Under the pieces are notes generated by a model. It was not told the DNA's origin, searched no databases, and saw nothing but the letters and a program-made list of their open reading frames with translations. Of a stretch of DNA of 64,000 nucleotides, positions 41,361 through 49,248 are shown piece by piece. Source of the stretch: Gallionellales bacterium GWA2_54_124 (lineage in GTDB: Bacteria > Pseudomonadota > Gammaproteobacteria > Burkholderiales > Gallionellaceae); assembly GCA_001801025.1 (NCBI GenBank), contig MGWO01000007.1:744001-808000 (forward strand), written 5' to 3'. Numbering within the stretch: position 1 is the stretch's first letter; each line of letters starts with the position of its first letter. The position numbers and the translations under genes are program-made.

Positions 41361-42596
41361 TTATGCGCGCAACGGGATTACTTGCGCGCCAGCCTTCACA
41401 GCGTCCAGATAATCAGCCCATTTTTGCATGATGCCGCGCCGCTCTTCAAAGTAGGTGGTGCGCACATAGGCTGCGGCTGTCTGGTTTTCAAGCGCATGAG
41501 ATAGCATCGCCTCCAGTACCTCCCAGCGATGCCCCATGTCGCCCAGCGTGGTGCGCGCAAGGCTGCGGAAGCCGTGGCCTGTGTGCCTGCCTTTATAGCC
41601 CATCGTTTCAATGATCTTATTGACGGTGTTTTCACTTATGACGCGTCCCATACCGTTGCGGCTTGGGAAAACGTGCTCGCTATGTCCTGTGACCGGATAG
41701 AGTTTTCTCAGAATCTCTACGGCCTGATCTGACAATGGCACAGCATGGGGTTTTCGTTTTCCGTGTTTTCCCTTACGCCCCTGTTGTTCAGCAGGGATGA
41801 TCCAGCATCCTGCATTAAGGTCAAAGTCTGTCCACTTGGAAAAACGCATCTCACTGGAGCGGGTCGCCGTCAGTAGCAGCAGGCGGAAGGCGGTGGAGGC
41901 AATCAGTGAAACTTTGCCGCGTTCCTGATATTCATCAAAGGCGCGCAGGAAGGCGGGTATTTCTGCCGTGGTGATACAGGCAAAGTTTTCTACCTTCGGG
42001 CGGTCTGCCAGCGCCATACGAATTTCAGCAGGGTTGTATTTGGCTTTTCCCATGGCAATTGCATATTTGAAAGTTGAACTGATCGTTTGTAAGAGTCGGT
42101 CGCGGGTCTCAAATGTGCCTTTCGCCTCAACATCGCGCATGATGCCGACCAGCTCCATCGGCTCAATTTCCGCAATAGGGCGATCACCAATCACAGGGAA
42201 CGCATATTTTTCCATGTTGATCATCCACTGCTTTGCATGGCCTTCTGTCCACATCGGAGATTTTACTGTGTGTAATTCTTTGGCGAGTGCTGAAAAACTG
42301 TTGACGGTGGCGGCTTGTAATATGCGCCGTGTTTCCTTCTTTGTTTCGTTCGGATCGGTGTCGTTTGCCAACAGCTTGCGCGCCTGTTCGCGACGTTCGC
42401 GCGCATCGGCTAGGCTAATGTCTGGATATACCCCCAGCGCCAGTGTTTTTTCTACTCCCAAAAATCTGTATTTGAGGCGCCAGTATTTTGAACCGGTGGG
42501 GTGTATCAGTAGATACATGCCGCCGCCATCTGCCATTTTGTACGGTTTATCTTCGGGCTTGGCTTTCTTGATTACCATATCCGTTAGTTTACTCAT
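41361..42596 (-). CDS. int: P4-type tyrosine integrase
   Basis: A 411-residue site-specific recombinase. An N-terminal DUF4102 arm-binding domain (LTDMVIKKAKPEDKPYKMADGGGMYLLIHPTGSKYWRLKYRFLG; named by KMADGGGMYLLI and YWRLKYRFLG) precedes a SAM-like core-binding domain (about 100-195). The catalytic domain has Arg in LLLLTATRSSEMRFSKW, then HxxR in GHGFRSLARTTL, and the active Tyr in AAYVRTTYFEERRGIM. It should integrate and excise the island at the tRNA-Ser site. ATG 42596 has AGAGAGG upstream; the frame opens 22 codons earlier. It reads away from the tRNA and the adjacent repeat. Confidence 0.96.
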   Translation of the reverse strand: MSKLTDMVIKKAKPEDKPYKMADGGGMYLLIHPTGSKYWRLKYRFLGVEKTLALGVYPDISLADARERREQARKLLANDTDPNETKKETRRILQAATVNSFSALAKELHTVKSPMWTEGHAKQWMINMEKYAFPVIGDRPIAEIEPMELVGIMRDVEAKGTFETRDRLLQTISSTFKYAIAMGKAKYNPAEIRMALADRPKVENFACITTAEIPAFLRAFDEYQERGKVSLIASTAFRLLLLTATRSSEMRFSKWTDFDLNAGCWIIPAEQQGRKGKHGKRKPHAVPLSDQAVEILRKLYPVTGHSEHVFPSRNGMGRVISENTVNKIIETMGYKGRHTGHGFRSLARTTLGDMGHRWEVLEAMLSHALENQTAAAYVRTTYFEERRGIMQKWADYLDAVKAGAQVIPLRA

Positions 42597-42647
42597 GATC
42601 TGGCCTCTCTGTGGGGGTATAAATGGTGCGGGGTATTTAGATGCCCC

Positions 42648-42774
42648 CAAATATACCCCCATGAGGTGTGAGATTCAATGAGGCTAATTGATGCAGATTT
42701 AGACGGTTTAGACGTAAAAAACCCCATAAATCGTTGATATTTATGGGTTTTAGAGTCTTTTTGAGACTGGTTGA
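42648..42774. repeat. Right island-bounding repeat (attachment-site copy)
   Basis: 127 bases matching 36001-36124. The copy ends at GACTGGTTGA, 10 bases before the CCA end of tRNA-Ser. Thus the integrase target is not the tRNA 3' end but the region just beyond it, which forms the tRNA terminator. Confidence 0.75.
42712..42753 (-). terminator. tRNA-Ser terminator hairpin (duplicated at both island ends)
   Basis: On the minus strand, AAAACCCATAAAT pairs with ATTTATGGGGTTTT and runs into TTTTTTACGTC. It is the first hairpin after the tRNA gene on its strand. The same hairpin stands at 36067-36104, where no tRNA precedes it. Integration therefore preserves termination for the tRNA and leaves a second copy at the far end. 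Confidence 0.65.
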
Positions 42775-42784
42775 AACGTTGTTC

Positions 42785-42874
42785 TGGCGGAAGCGGTGAG
42801 ATTCGAACTCACGAAGGGCTCTCACCCTCGCTAGTTTTCAAGACTAGTGCCTTCAACCACTCGGCCACACTTCC
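42785..42874 (-). tRNA. tRNA-Ser (anticodon UGA)
   Basis: 90 nucleotides on the minus strand: acceptor GGAAGTG pairs with CGCTTCC, followed by G and an encoded CCA. D-arm GGCCGAGTGGTTGAAGGC; anticodon arm CTAGTCTTGAAAACTAG with UGA at the loop centre; a long variable arm (GAGGGTGAGAGCCCTTC) as in class II tRNAs; T-arm GTGAGTTCGAATCTCAC. It reads UCA and related serine codons. The island ends 10 bases beyond its 3' end. Confidence 0.98.
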
Positions 42875-42959
42875 TTTTCTCGATGCCATGATTCAGCTCA
42901 TCGAAGCCGCGCATTTTCCACGAAGTTGCGCGGTCTGTCCAGAAAATTTATAAAAAATG

Positions 42960-43403
42960 TTATCCGCGTACACAGTCGGCCCAGTTGTTGGGGGTTTCAA
43001 ACAGCCGGATGCGCTCAAGTTTCAGGTGATTGCCGTAGCTGTCCTGATAGGCCGGGTCGAGTAGTTCAAAGGCCGCTTGTGCAAGGTTTTCAGCGGTCGG
43101 CACAACGTCAAATACAACCGTTTTGTGGTCTGGCATGGTTGCCAGAAAGTCGCATACCTGTTTGTCGCTACGAAACACCAGAAATGCGTGATCCCAAACG
43201 TTGACCAGTTTTTCCTGGGCGATGCGTTTCACGTCAGAAAAATCCATCACCATGCCCTGTTCGGATTGACCTTCGGTTTTGATGATTTCGCCCGACAGGG
43301 TGATCTCAATCGCATAGCGATGGCCGTGCAGGTGTCTGCACTGGCTGTTGTGATTGGGGATGCGGTGTCCGGCATCGAATTCCAGGCGGCGGGTGATGAG
43401 CAT
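42960..43403 (-). CDS. queD: 6-carboxytetrahydropterin synthase QueD
   Basis: A 147-residue enzyme of queuosine precursor synthesis; it turns 7,8-dihydroneopterin triphosphate into 6-carboxy-tetrahydropterin. Zinc ligands are in FDAGHR (His13) and RHLHGH, with Cys22 in NSQC as the active cysteine. The DFSDVK and WDHAFLV motifs and the C-terminal ETPNNWADC complete the family pattern. It starts at ATG 43403 and ends 85 bases before tRNA-Ser on the same strand. The gap to the neighbouring TgpA gene is 30 bases. Confidence 0.93.
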   Translation of the reverse strand: MLITRRLEFDAGHRIPNHNSQCRHLHGHRYAIEITLSGEIIKTEGQSEQGMVMDFSDVKRIAQEKLVNVWDHAFLVFRSDKQVCDFLATMPDHKTVVFDVVPTAENLAQAAFELLDPAYQDSYGNHLKLERIRLFETPNNWADCVRG

Positions 43404-43433
43404 GGTAGTTGCAGTCAGAATAATTGGCGCGGA

Positions 43434-45377
43434 TTATAGCATCGCAACGGATTTCACCCGTGATGGTCTGAATTTCGCAGCCTGAAGGATGAATTCGTTT
43501 TGTGCGTCCTTCTCATGTATCCCGCCGTAACGCAGCGCGAGATAGCGGGCGGTCAGATCGTTCATCGCGTCGCTAAGTTCGGGGCGGGCAGTGCTGATGC
43601 GACTTGCGTAATCGCGCGGACCTTCGTGCGGCAATTTCGGCAGACCTACTTTTGCCAGCCTGCGGCACAGCTTCAGCCAGGCCGACTGAGTCTTGTCCTG
43701 CTCGCGTTTGAAAAGGTGGCGCAGCATCGTCAGTGCGATGAATGCAATGATTGTTGCGATGGCGGCCAGCATATCGATTGCCTGTGCGCTCAGTGAGTCG
43801 ATGCCAATGCGCGATAAGAATGCAAACTGGCGCTCGTTGTTATAACCGATCACCCATTGATTCCACTGGTGGGATAGCGTATCCCAGTTCAGTTGCAATT
43901 CGTGCAGGGGCGGATTGCGTGACATGAAAGGGAGCGCGGAATTGTCCGGCAGTGCGGCCGATAGCCCGTGTTCCACCCGTTCGGGTGCAATCGCGGCAGT
44001 CGGATCGACGCGCAGCCAGCCTCGCTCGGCTAACCAGACTTCCGCCCAGGCATGCGCATCCGATTGGCGCACGATGTAATAGTTGCCGAATGCGTTGTAT
44101 TCGCCACCCTGATAGCCGGTCACGACGCGTGCCGGGATGCCTGCTGCGCGCATCAGGTAGACGAAGGCGGAGGCGTAATGCTCGCAAAATCCCTCCCGGG
44201 AGGTAAACAGAAAATCATCTATGCCGTTAATGCCCAATGGGTGCGGGTCCAGCGTGTAGTGAAAATTCTGCTGATTAAAGTAACCCAGCGCGCGGCTAAT
44301 GATCTGCGCATCGCTTGTGCCGGCTGCACGCCAGTATTTTGCAAGGTTTAGTGTGCGCGGATTTAATCCTGACGGCAGCTGCCTTGCGCGCTGCCGTTGC
44401 TTCGCGGATTCTTGCATATTGGCGCGATAGGATAGTTGCGACTGTGCCTCGTAGCGCAATCGCGCGGTTACGGGTGTCGGACTCAGAACCTGAAAGTCCG
44501 CCGTGATACGGGCAGGCAAGGAGAGTTTATCCGGTACGTCGAGCGCGAACAGCCAGTTTTTGTTGTTGGGCTCCAGCGTGACACTGTAGCGTATGGTTTG
44601 TGACGTCTGGGTAAATTCTGGTGCGACCCCGTTCAATGTTCTGCCGGGCGTCCATGTGTGGCCGTCGAACTGCCACAGCACGGGGCCTCGCCAGTACATC
44701 TGCTCGCGGCGTGGCGCGGCCCCCGCGTAGGTGACGCGAAATGCCACTGCATCGGAGAGCGCGAGACGTCCCAGACTGCCCGGTGACATGGTGTCGTCGA
44801 GTCCGCTGCGGGAGAAGGCGTCCTGAGGCAGCCCCCAGAGCGGCCCCGGTACGCGGGGAAACAGCACAAACAGGATCAGCGTCAGCGGAACGGCTTGCAG
44901 CAATAAGCTGACGGCGATTTTTAACCGGGGGCGGAAGGCGCTGCCCGGCGCTTGCAGATGTACCCAGGTTGTGGTGATGACGAACAGGCAGGCCAGCATA
45001 TATAGGCCGGTTATGAGGCTTTGTGAATAGAAGAAATGGGTGATGAGGATGAAGCAGGAGAGGAAAATCAGCGCCATTGCATCGCGACGGGTTTTTAGCT
45101 CCATCAGCTTGAGGGTGGCTAACAGCATCAGCAGGGTGACGCCAACTTCGCGGCCGAATAGCGTGTGGAAGTCGATGGCGATGCCGCCCATCGCGGCCAG
45201 GGTGATGCAGGTCAGCAGCCAGCGTTGAGGCAGCGGCGCGCCGCTTTGCGTCAGGTAGGCTCGCCAGACAAGCAGCATCGCGCACAGGGTGCACACCCAG
45301 AGTGGCAGATGTGAAGCATGGGGCGCCGTGACCATCAGCGTGCACAGCAACAGGCCGTAGATCAGCGAATTCTTCAT
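43434..45377 (-). CDS. tgpA: TgpA-type membrane transglutaminase-like protease
   Basis: The 647-residue protein has about six N-terminal membrane helices (DUF3488 region, residues 1-190) and a periplasmic transglutaminase-like core. The core triad lies in REGFCEHYASAF (Cys near 397), SDAHAWAEVW (His near 440) and LRVDPTAAI (Asp near 456). Another helix (about 535-560) leads to a cytoplasmic DUF4129 tail. TgpA is essential in Pseudomonas aeruginosa and thought to act at the cell envelope; the exact reaction is not known. It overlaps the DUF58 gene by four bases in the common MoxR-DUF58-TgpA order. Confidence 0.93.
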   Translation of the reverse strand: MKNSLIYGLLLCTLMVTAPHASHLPLWVCTLCAMLLVWRAYLTQSGAPLPQRWLLTCITLAAMGGIAIDFHTLFGREVGVTLLMLLATLKLMELKTRRDAMALIFLSCFILITHFFYSQSLITGLYMLACLFVITTTWVHLQAPGSAFRPRLKIAVSLLLQAVPLTLILFVLFPRVPGPLWGLPQDAFSRSGLDDTMSPGSLGRLALSDAVAFRVTYAGAAPRREQMYWRGPVLWQFDGHTWTPGRTLNGVAPEFTQTSQTIRYSVTLEPNNKNWLFALDVPDKLSLPARITADFQVLSPTPVTARLRYEAQSQLSYRANMQESAKQRQRARQLPSGLNPRTLNLAKYWRAAGTSDAQIISRALGYFNQQNFHYTLDPHPLGINGIDDFLFTSREGFCEHYASAFVYLMRAAGIPARVVTGYQGGEYNAFGNYYIVRQSDAHAWAEVWLAERGWLRVDPTAAIAPERVEHGLSAALPDNSALPFMSRNPPLHELQLNWDTLSHQWNQWVIGYNNERQFAFLSRIGIDSLSAQAIDMLAAIATIIAFIALTMLRHLFKREQDKTQSAWLKLCRRLAKVGLPKLPHEGPRDYASRISTARPELSDAMNDLTARYLALRYGGIHEKDAQNEFILQAAKFRPSRVKSVAML

Positions 45378-46339
45378 GGTTCAGTCAGGCCGAACAGTGC
45401 GAGGCGGCGCAGACAGTCATCCCGGTGTGCGGTGCCGCCAGCCGCGGCTAATTCGCCATCCGGCAGGCTCAAGCCGTAACGCAAGCCTTGTGCTTCTGCG
45501 TCCAGCACCCAGCGGGTCATGCGGGATAATTTGTCTTCCAAATCGATATCCGGTGTGTCGGCCAGGTTCAGCCAGACTTCCTCGCCGGTCTGGGTCGCAA
45601 ACTGTTTTACCTGCAACGTGTGTCCTCTGGCATAGGCTTTCCAGGCGATACGCGGCAGTGCATCGCCCGCAGCATAGTTGCGCAATCCGGCAAAATCGTC
45701 GTCTCCTTTGACGCTGTGTTTGCCGGCGCCGTCCGGAATATGGGTTTGAGGGAGCGGGGCATTAAGCTTCGGTTTGGGATAAATCAGGCAGTGCGTGTCG
45801 AAATGCAGATAGGACCATGCGTGAAAAAGACCAAGCGGGAATTCGGTATAGAGCGTCAGTCTGCCCGCTTGCAGCCAGCCGCGCAGCGGAGCCTGTACGG
45901 GAAAAAAGACAGTGTGATTTTCGGTTGCGGGAAGATCGAAGCTCACGGTGTGGCCGCCCGCGCCCCGCAAAGTCAATTGGTAGCGCGCGATGCGGCTCTT
46001 GAAATGCAGCTCAAAGTGCGCAACGTCGCCGCAGAAAACAGATTCGGCACGGCCGGCAATAATTTCAAGATGTGCCAGGTTGCGAAAAGCGTGCAGCATC
46101 GAGATCACCGCCATCATCGCCAGCAGAAAGGTGAGTGCATACCCCAAACTCAGGTTGTAGTTGATATCACCCAGCAGCATCAGGATCAGCGCCAGCGCCA
46201 GACCAAATCCCTGTCGGGTCGGCAGGATAAAGATGCGCCGCTGCGTGAGCACGATGCTGTCGTGCTCGATCTTAGGGCGGAACAGCCAGTTGCGGAATGT
46301 GTGCCGGAGCGCGGTGAGCACGGTGTCAGGGAATCGCAA
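45374..46339 (-). CDS. DUF58 domain protein
   Basis: A 321-residue protein with two N-terminal membrane helices (about 35-80) and a C-terminal DUF58 domain (PDGAGKHSVKGDDDFAGLRNYAAGDALPRIAWKAYARG; described by DDFAGLRNYAAGDALPRIAWKA), which is von Willebrand A-like. Such proteins act together with a MoxR ATPase and membrane partners in envelope or complex-assembly tasks. It overlaps both neighbours (14 bases with moxR, 4 with tgpA), so the three genes are one unit. Confidence 0.93.
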   Translation of the reverse strand: MRFPDTVLTALRHTFRNWLFRPKIEHDSIVLTQRRIFILPTRQGFGLALALILMLLGDINYNLSLGYALTFLLAMMAVISMLHAFRNLAHLEIIAGRAESVFCGDVAHFELHFKSRIARYQLTLRGAGGHTVSFDLPATENHTVFFPVQAPLRGWLQAGRLTLYTEFPLGLFHAWSYLHFDTHCLIYPKPKLNAPLPQTHIPDGAGKHSVKGDDDFAGLRNYAAGDALPRIAWKAYARGHTLQVKQFATQTGEEVWLNLADTPDIDLEDKLSRMTRWVLDAEAQGLRYGLSLPDGELAAAGGTAHRDDCLRRLALFGLTEP

Positions 46340-47225
46340 CCGCTTCGATTAAGTCGCGCGCCAGCGTGTTTTGGTGTTCGCCCTGCAGGCGGTGGCTGAC
46401 CACGCCCGGCAGGATGGTCTGTACATCCTCCGGAATGACAGCATTGCGTCCATCGATCAGCGCCCAGGCGCGTGCGGCTGACAAGAGCGCGAGCCCCGCC
46501 CGCGGACTCAAACCCTGCGTGTAGCGAGAAGATTCGCGCGTGTAGCGCAATAGGGCCTGCACGTAATCGAGCAGTGCGGGGGAGACGAAAATTTGTTTGA
46601 CTTGCTGTTGCAGGGCGATGAGTTCGGCCGTCTCCATCTGCGGCGTGAGCTTTGCGATAATCTCGCGCCGGTCTATGCCTGACAGTAAGCCGCGTTCGGC
46701 AAATTCATCCGGGTAGCCCATGCGGATGCGCATCAAAAAACGGTCTAGTTGCGACTCGGGAAGCGGAAACGTGCCGACCTGATGGGACGGGTTTTGTGTG
46801 GCAATCACGAAAAACGGCGAGGGTAGGGCGCGCGTCGTGCCTTCGATGGTGACCTGATGTTCTTCCATCGCTTCGAGCAGCGCACTTTGTGCCTTGGGTG
46901 TGGCGCGGTTTACCTCGTCCGCCAGTACCATTTGCGCGAAGATCGGGCCCGGGTGAAATTTGAATTGGCCACTGTCGCGTTCAAAGACCGACACGCCCAA
47001 AATATCCGCCGGCAGTAAATCGCTGGTGAACTGGATGCGGGAAAATTGCAGTCCCAATGTGCGCGCCAGTACCTGACTTAACGTCGTTTTTCCAACGCCC
47101 GGCATATCCTCGATCAAGAGGTGGCCGCCTGCGAGCAGGCAGGTCAGCGCAAAGCGGATTTGCTGCGGCTTACCCAGAATGGCGCTCTCTGTCTGCCGGA
47201 TGACGCTGTTTAAAGATGAGTTCAT
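46326..47225 (-). CDS. MoxR-family AAA+ ATPase
   Basis: A 299-residue chaperone-like ATPase with Walker A GVGKTTL (in EDMPGVGKTTLSQV, near residue 46), Walker B MVLADEVNRATPK near 108, sensor 1 FFVIATQNPSHQ near 150 and the C-terminal lid (SPRAGLALLSAARAWA). ATG 47225 is chosen because MNSSLNSVIRQTE is the usual family start; the frame opens 32 codons upstream across a repeat-like intergenic stretch. Probable partner of the overlapping DUF58 protein. Confidence 0.94.
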   Translation of the reverse strand: MNSSLNSVIRQTESAILGKPQQIRFALTCLLAGGHLLIEDMPGVGKTTLSQVLARTLGLQFSRIQFTSDLLPADILGVSVFERDSGQFKFHPGPIFAQMVLADEVNRATPKAQSALLEAMEEHQVTIEGTTRALPSPFFVIATQNPSHQVGTFPLPESQLDRFLMRIRMGYPDEFAERGLLSGIDRREIIAKLTPQMETAELIALQQQVKQIFVSPALLDYVQALLRYTRESSRYTQGLSPRAGLALLSAARAWALIDGRNAVIPEDVQTILPGVVSHRLQGEHQNTLARDLIEAVAIP

Positions 47226-47301
47226 GATCTTTTGTATCCGGTAAGTAGGGAATGGTAAGTGGACTTTGTTGCTCACTACTCTCCATTGACAACTTACTGT
47301 C

Positions 47302-47670
47302 CTAAAGCAATATCGCTGCAATGACCTTGCGGCCTTCTTCTGCCAGTATGTTGTAGGTGCGGCAGGCGGCGGGCGTGTTCATGAATTCGACACCGATGCC
47401 CGCATTGGTGAGGGCGCGATACAGGCGTGGATGCGCAAAGCGCTGCGCAGCTCCCGTGCCCATCAGTATGACTTCGGGTTTTAGCGCAAGAAAATATTCG
47501 AAATGTGCGTCGGTGAGCGCGTCAAAATCGCAGGCGTTCCAGTCCGTTCTGACTTCTTCTCCCATCACGGTAATGCTGGTTTCGAAGCGTTCACGGTTAA
47601 CGCTCACGTGAGTGTCCGAATAGTCGGTAAAGAGTTTTGTTTCGCCTAAGTTAGCCAAATGCAGTTTCAC
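47302..47670 (-). CDS. Mth938-like domain protein
   Basis: A 122-residue protein of the Mth938/NDUFAF3-like (DUF498) family: ERFETSITVMGEEV, the typical PEVILMGTGAAQRFAHP, and GIGVEFMNTPAACRTYNILAEEGRKVIAAIL (named by EFMNTPAACRTYN and EGRKVIAAI). The bacterial role is unknown; the mitochondrial relative helps assemble complex I. A GTG start at 47670 is chosen because the conserved part begins there and a GAGG lies upstream; an in-frame ATG at 47769 would add an atypical tail. Confidence 0.88.
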   Translation of the reverse strand: MKLHLANLGETKLFTDYSDTHVSVNRERFETSITVMGEEVRTDWNACDFDALTDAHFEYFLALKPEVILMGTGAAQRFAHPRLYRALTNAGIGVEFMNTPAACRTYNILAEEGRKVIAAILL

Positions 47671-47820
47671 GATGACCTCGCGAGTGTAGAGATTGCGGCG
47701 AGTGTAGAGGTTTGCAGGCGGTCGAGTCAAACGGAAGGCCGGATTTGCCGCATCATTAATGAATGACAAATTTGCTGTGTGCGGGTAGCACAGGTAAAAT
47801 CGCGTACTTTACATGAAACA

Positions 47821-47937
47821 ATGAGCAAAGCGACTATGTTTCAAATGAGCAAAGCGACTATGTTTCATGGGGAATGCCCTTGCGGCATTGCGGACATATT
47901 TAACCACTTACCAATCAATAGTAAATTTAAACAGTGA
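47821..47937 (+). other. Duplicated leader before alaA with possible 38-codon uORF
   Basis: ATGAGCAAAGCGACTATGTTTCA stands at 47821-47843 and again at 47845-47867; these 23-base copies are in tandem and described by their ends ATGAGCAAAG and ATGTTTCA. CATGAAACA (47812-47820) and TGTTTCATG form inverted arms around the pair. A frame from 47821 would read MSKATMFQ twice and end in TGA at 47935-47937, overlapping the alaA GTG. An AATGCC-CTTGC-GGCATT hairpin follows. It may be a translational leader or a repeat-derived insertion; no ribosome site is clear. Confidence 0.45.
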
Positions 47938-49160
47938 AACCAATTTTAAAATCCACCAAGCTGGCTAACGTATGTTACGACATTCGCGGGCCGGTCATGG
48001 AGCGCGCTAAGCAGATGGAAGAGGAAGGGCAGCGCATCATCAAGCTGAATATCGGCAATCTTGCGCCGTTCGGTTTTGAAGCGCCTGAAGAGGTTCAGCA
48101 GGATGTGATTCTGAATCTGCCCAACTCGTCCGGTTATTCTGACTCCAAGGGAATGTTCGCCGCCCGCAAGGCGATCATGCATTACTGCCAGTCCAAGAAG
48201 ATCATGGGCGTGGGGTTGGATGATATTTACATCGGCAACGGCGCGTCGGAACTCATCGTGATGGCGATGCAGGGGCTGCTCAATACGGGCGACGAAGTGC
48301 TGGTGCCGGCGCCTGATTATCCGCTCTGGACGGCCGCGGTGACATTAGCCGGCGGTACGCCGCGCCATTATGTGTGCGACGAGGCCAATGAATGGAATCC
48401 GGATATGGATGATATGAGGTCCAAGATCACGCCGAATACGCGCGCGATTGTGGTCATCAATCCGAACAATCCGACCGGCGCCTTGTATTCCGATGAAATT
48501 CTGCAGCAGATCATTCAGCTGGCGCGCGAGCATCAACTGATCGTTTTTGCGGATGAAATTTACGACAAAGTGCTGTATGACGGTGCAACGCATACCTCCA
48601 TGGCCTCGCTTGCCGATGACGTATTGTTTGTGACCATGAACGGCCTGTCGAAAAATTATCGCGCTTGCGGGTACCGCGCCGGCTGGATGGTGGTGTCAGG
48701 GCAGAAAAAGCACGCGCAGGACTATATCAACGGCCTGACCATACTCGCTTCGATGCGACTGTGTTCTAACGTTCCTGGTCAGTTCGCGATTCAAACTGCA
48801 CTGGGCGGTTATCAGAGCATCAACGATCTGGTCGCACCCAACGGCCGCCTGTGCAAACAGCGCGACCTGGCCTACAAACTGCTCACCGAAATTCCCGGCG
48901 TTACTTGCGTTAAACCCAAGGCGGCGTTGTACCTCTTTCCGCGACTGGATCCGGAAATCTATCCGATCGAGAACGATCAGCAGTTTATACTCGAGTTGCT
49001 GGAAGCCGAAAAAGTGCTGGTTGTGCAGGGCAGCGGATTTAACTGGAAGTCGCCTGATCATTTTCGTGTGGTGTTTTTGCCCAACGCGGATGATTTGACA
49101 GACGCGATCGGGCGCATCGCGCGCTTTTTGGAACATTACCGCAAGAGACACGGCAAATAA
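47934..49160 (+). CDS. alaA: Alanine transaminase AlaA-like aminotransferase
   Basis: The 408-residue class I PLP enzyme closely follows E. coli AlaA: LANVCYDIRGPVMERAKQMEEEG near the start (named by YDIRGPV), NPNNPTGALYS, FADEIYDKVLYDG, NGLSKNYRACGYRAGWM with the PLP lysine near 241, and VLVVQGSGFNW near the end. It makes alanine from pyruvate and glutamate. The start is GTG at 47934, overlapping the end of a small upstream frame. It is followed by hom and thrC, a usual betaproteobacterial order. Confidence 0.93.
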   Translation: MKPILKSTKLANVCYDIRGPVMERAKQMEEEGQRIIKLNIGNLAPFGFEAPEEVQQDVILNLPNSSGYSDSKGMFAARKAIMHYCQSKKIMGVGLDDIYIGNGASELIVMAMQGLLNTGDEVLVPAPDYPLWTAAVTLAGGTPRHYVCDEANEWNPDMDDMRSKITPNTRAIVVINPNNPTGALYSDEILQQIIQLAREHQLIVFADEIYDKVLYDGATHTSMASLADDVLFVTMNGLSKNYRACGYRAGWMVVSGQKKHAQDYINGLTILASMRLCSNVPGQFAIQTALGGYQSINDLVAPNGRLCKQRDLAYKLLTEIPGVTCVKPKAALYLFPRLDPEIYPIENDQQFILELLEAEKVLVVQGSGFNWKSPDHFRVVFLPNADDLTDAIGRIARFLEHYRKRHGK

Positions 49161-49184
49161 TACAGTCGCTATTTTGTAGTCGCC

Positions 49185-49236
49185 AGTCGTTAGTTAAAAC
49201 GGCGCGGCTCCAACTAGTAACTCACAACTAACGACT
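49185..49236. repeat. Inverted repeat between alaA and hom
   Basis: Perfect 11-base arms AGTCGTTAGTT (49185-49195) and AACTAACGACT (49226-49236) around 30 bases. There is no T tract, and the sequence is made of short related words (TAGTCG, TAGTT, AACTAGTAACT), so it looks like a degenerate intergenic repeat rather than a terminator. Confidence 0.6.
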
Positions 49237-49248
49237 AGGAACTAATTT

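Larger units (their letters stand above)
36086..42761. mobile_element. Integrated genomic island next to tRNA-Ser(UGA)
   Basis: About 6.7 kb between direct repeats, with a P4-type tyrosine integrase gene beside the right repeat and a tRNA-Ser just outside. Cargo includes AlpA, DUF3693 and XRE regulators, a VbhA-type antitoxin, a ribbon-helix-helix protein, a GIY-YIG-like protein and two exported unknowns. No capsid, tail, relaxase or replication gene is recognisable, so this is a small satellite-like or decayed element. Genes at 36.3-41 kb are visibly more A+T rich than the flanks. Motifs TACCCCCAAATGTACCCCC (36194-36214) and a variant at 42642-42660 at the two ends may be integrase arm sites. 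Confidence 0.8.

Noticed and set aside
36126..42700. Complete prophage or conjugative element
   Set aside because: No structural, packaging, lysis, relaxase or replication gene could be recognised among the island genes.
49185..49236. Terminator between alaA and hom
   Set aside because: The loop is 30 bases and no T tract follows; it resembles an intergenic repeat.
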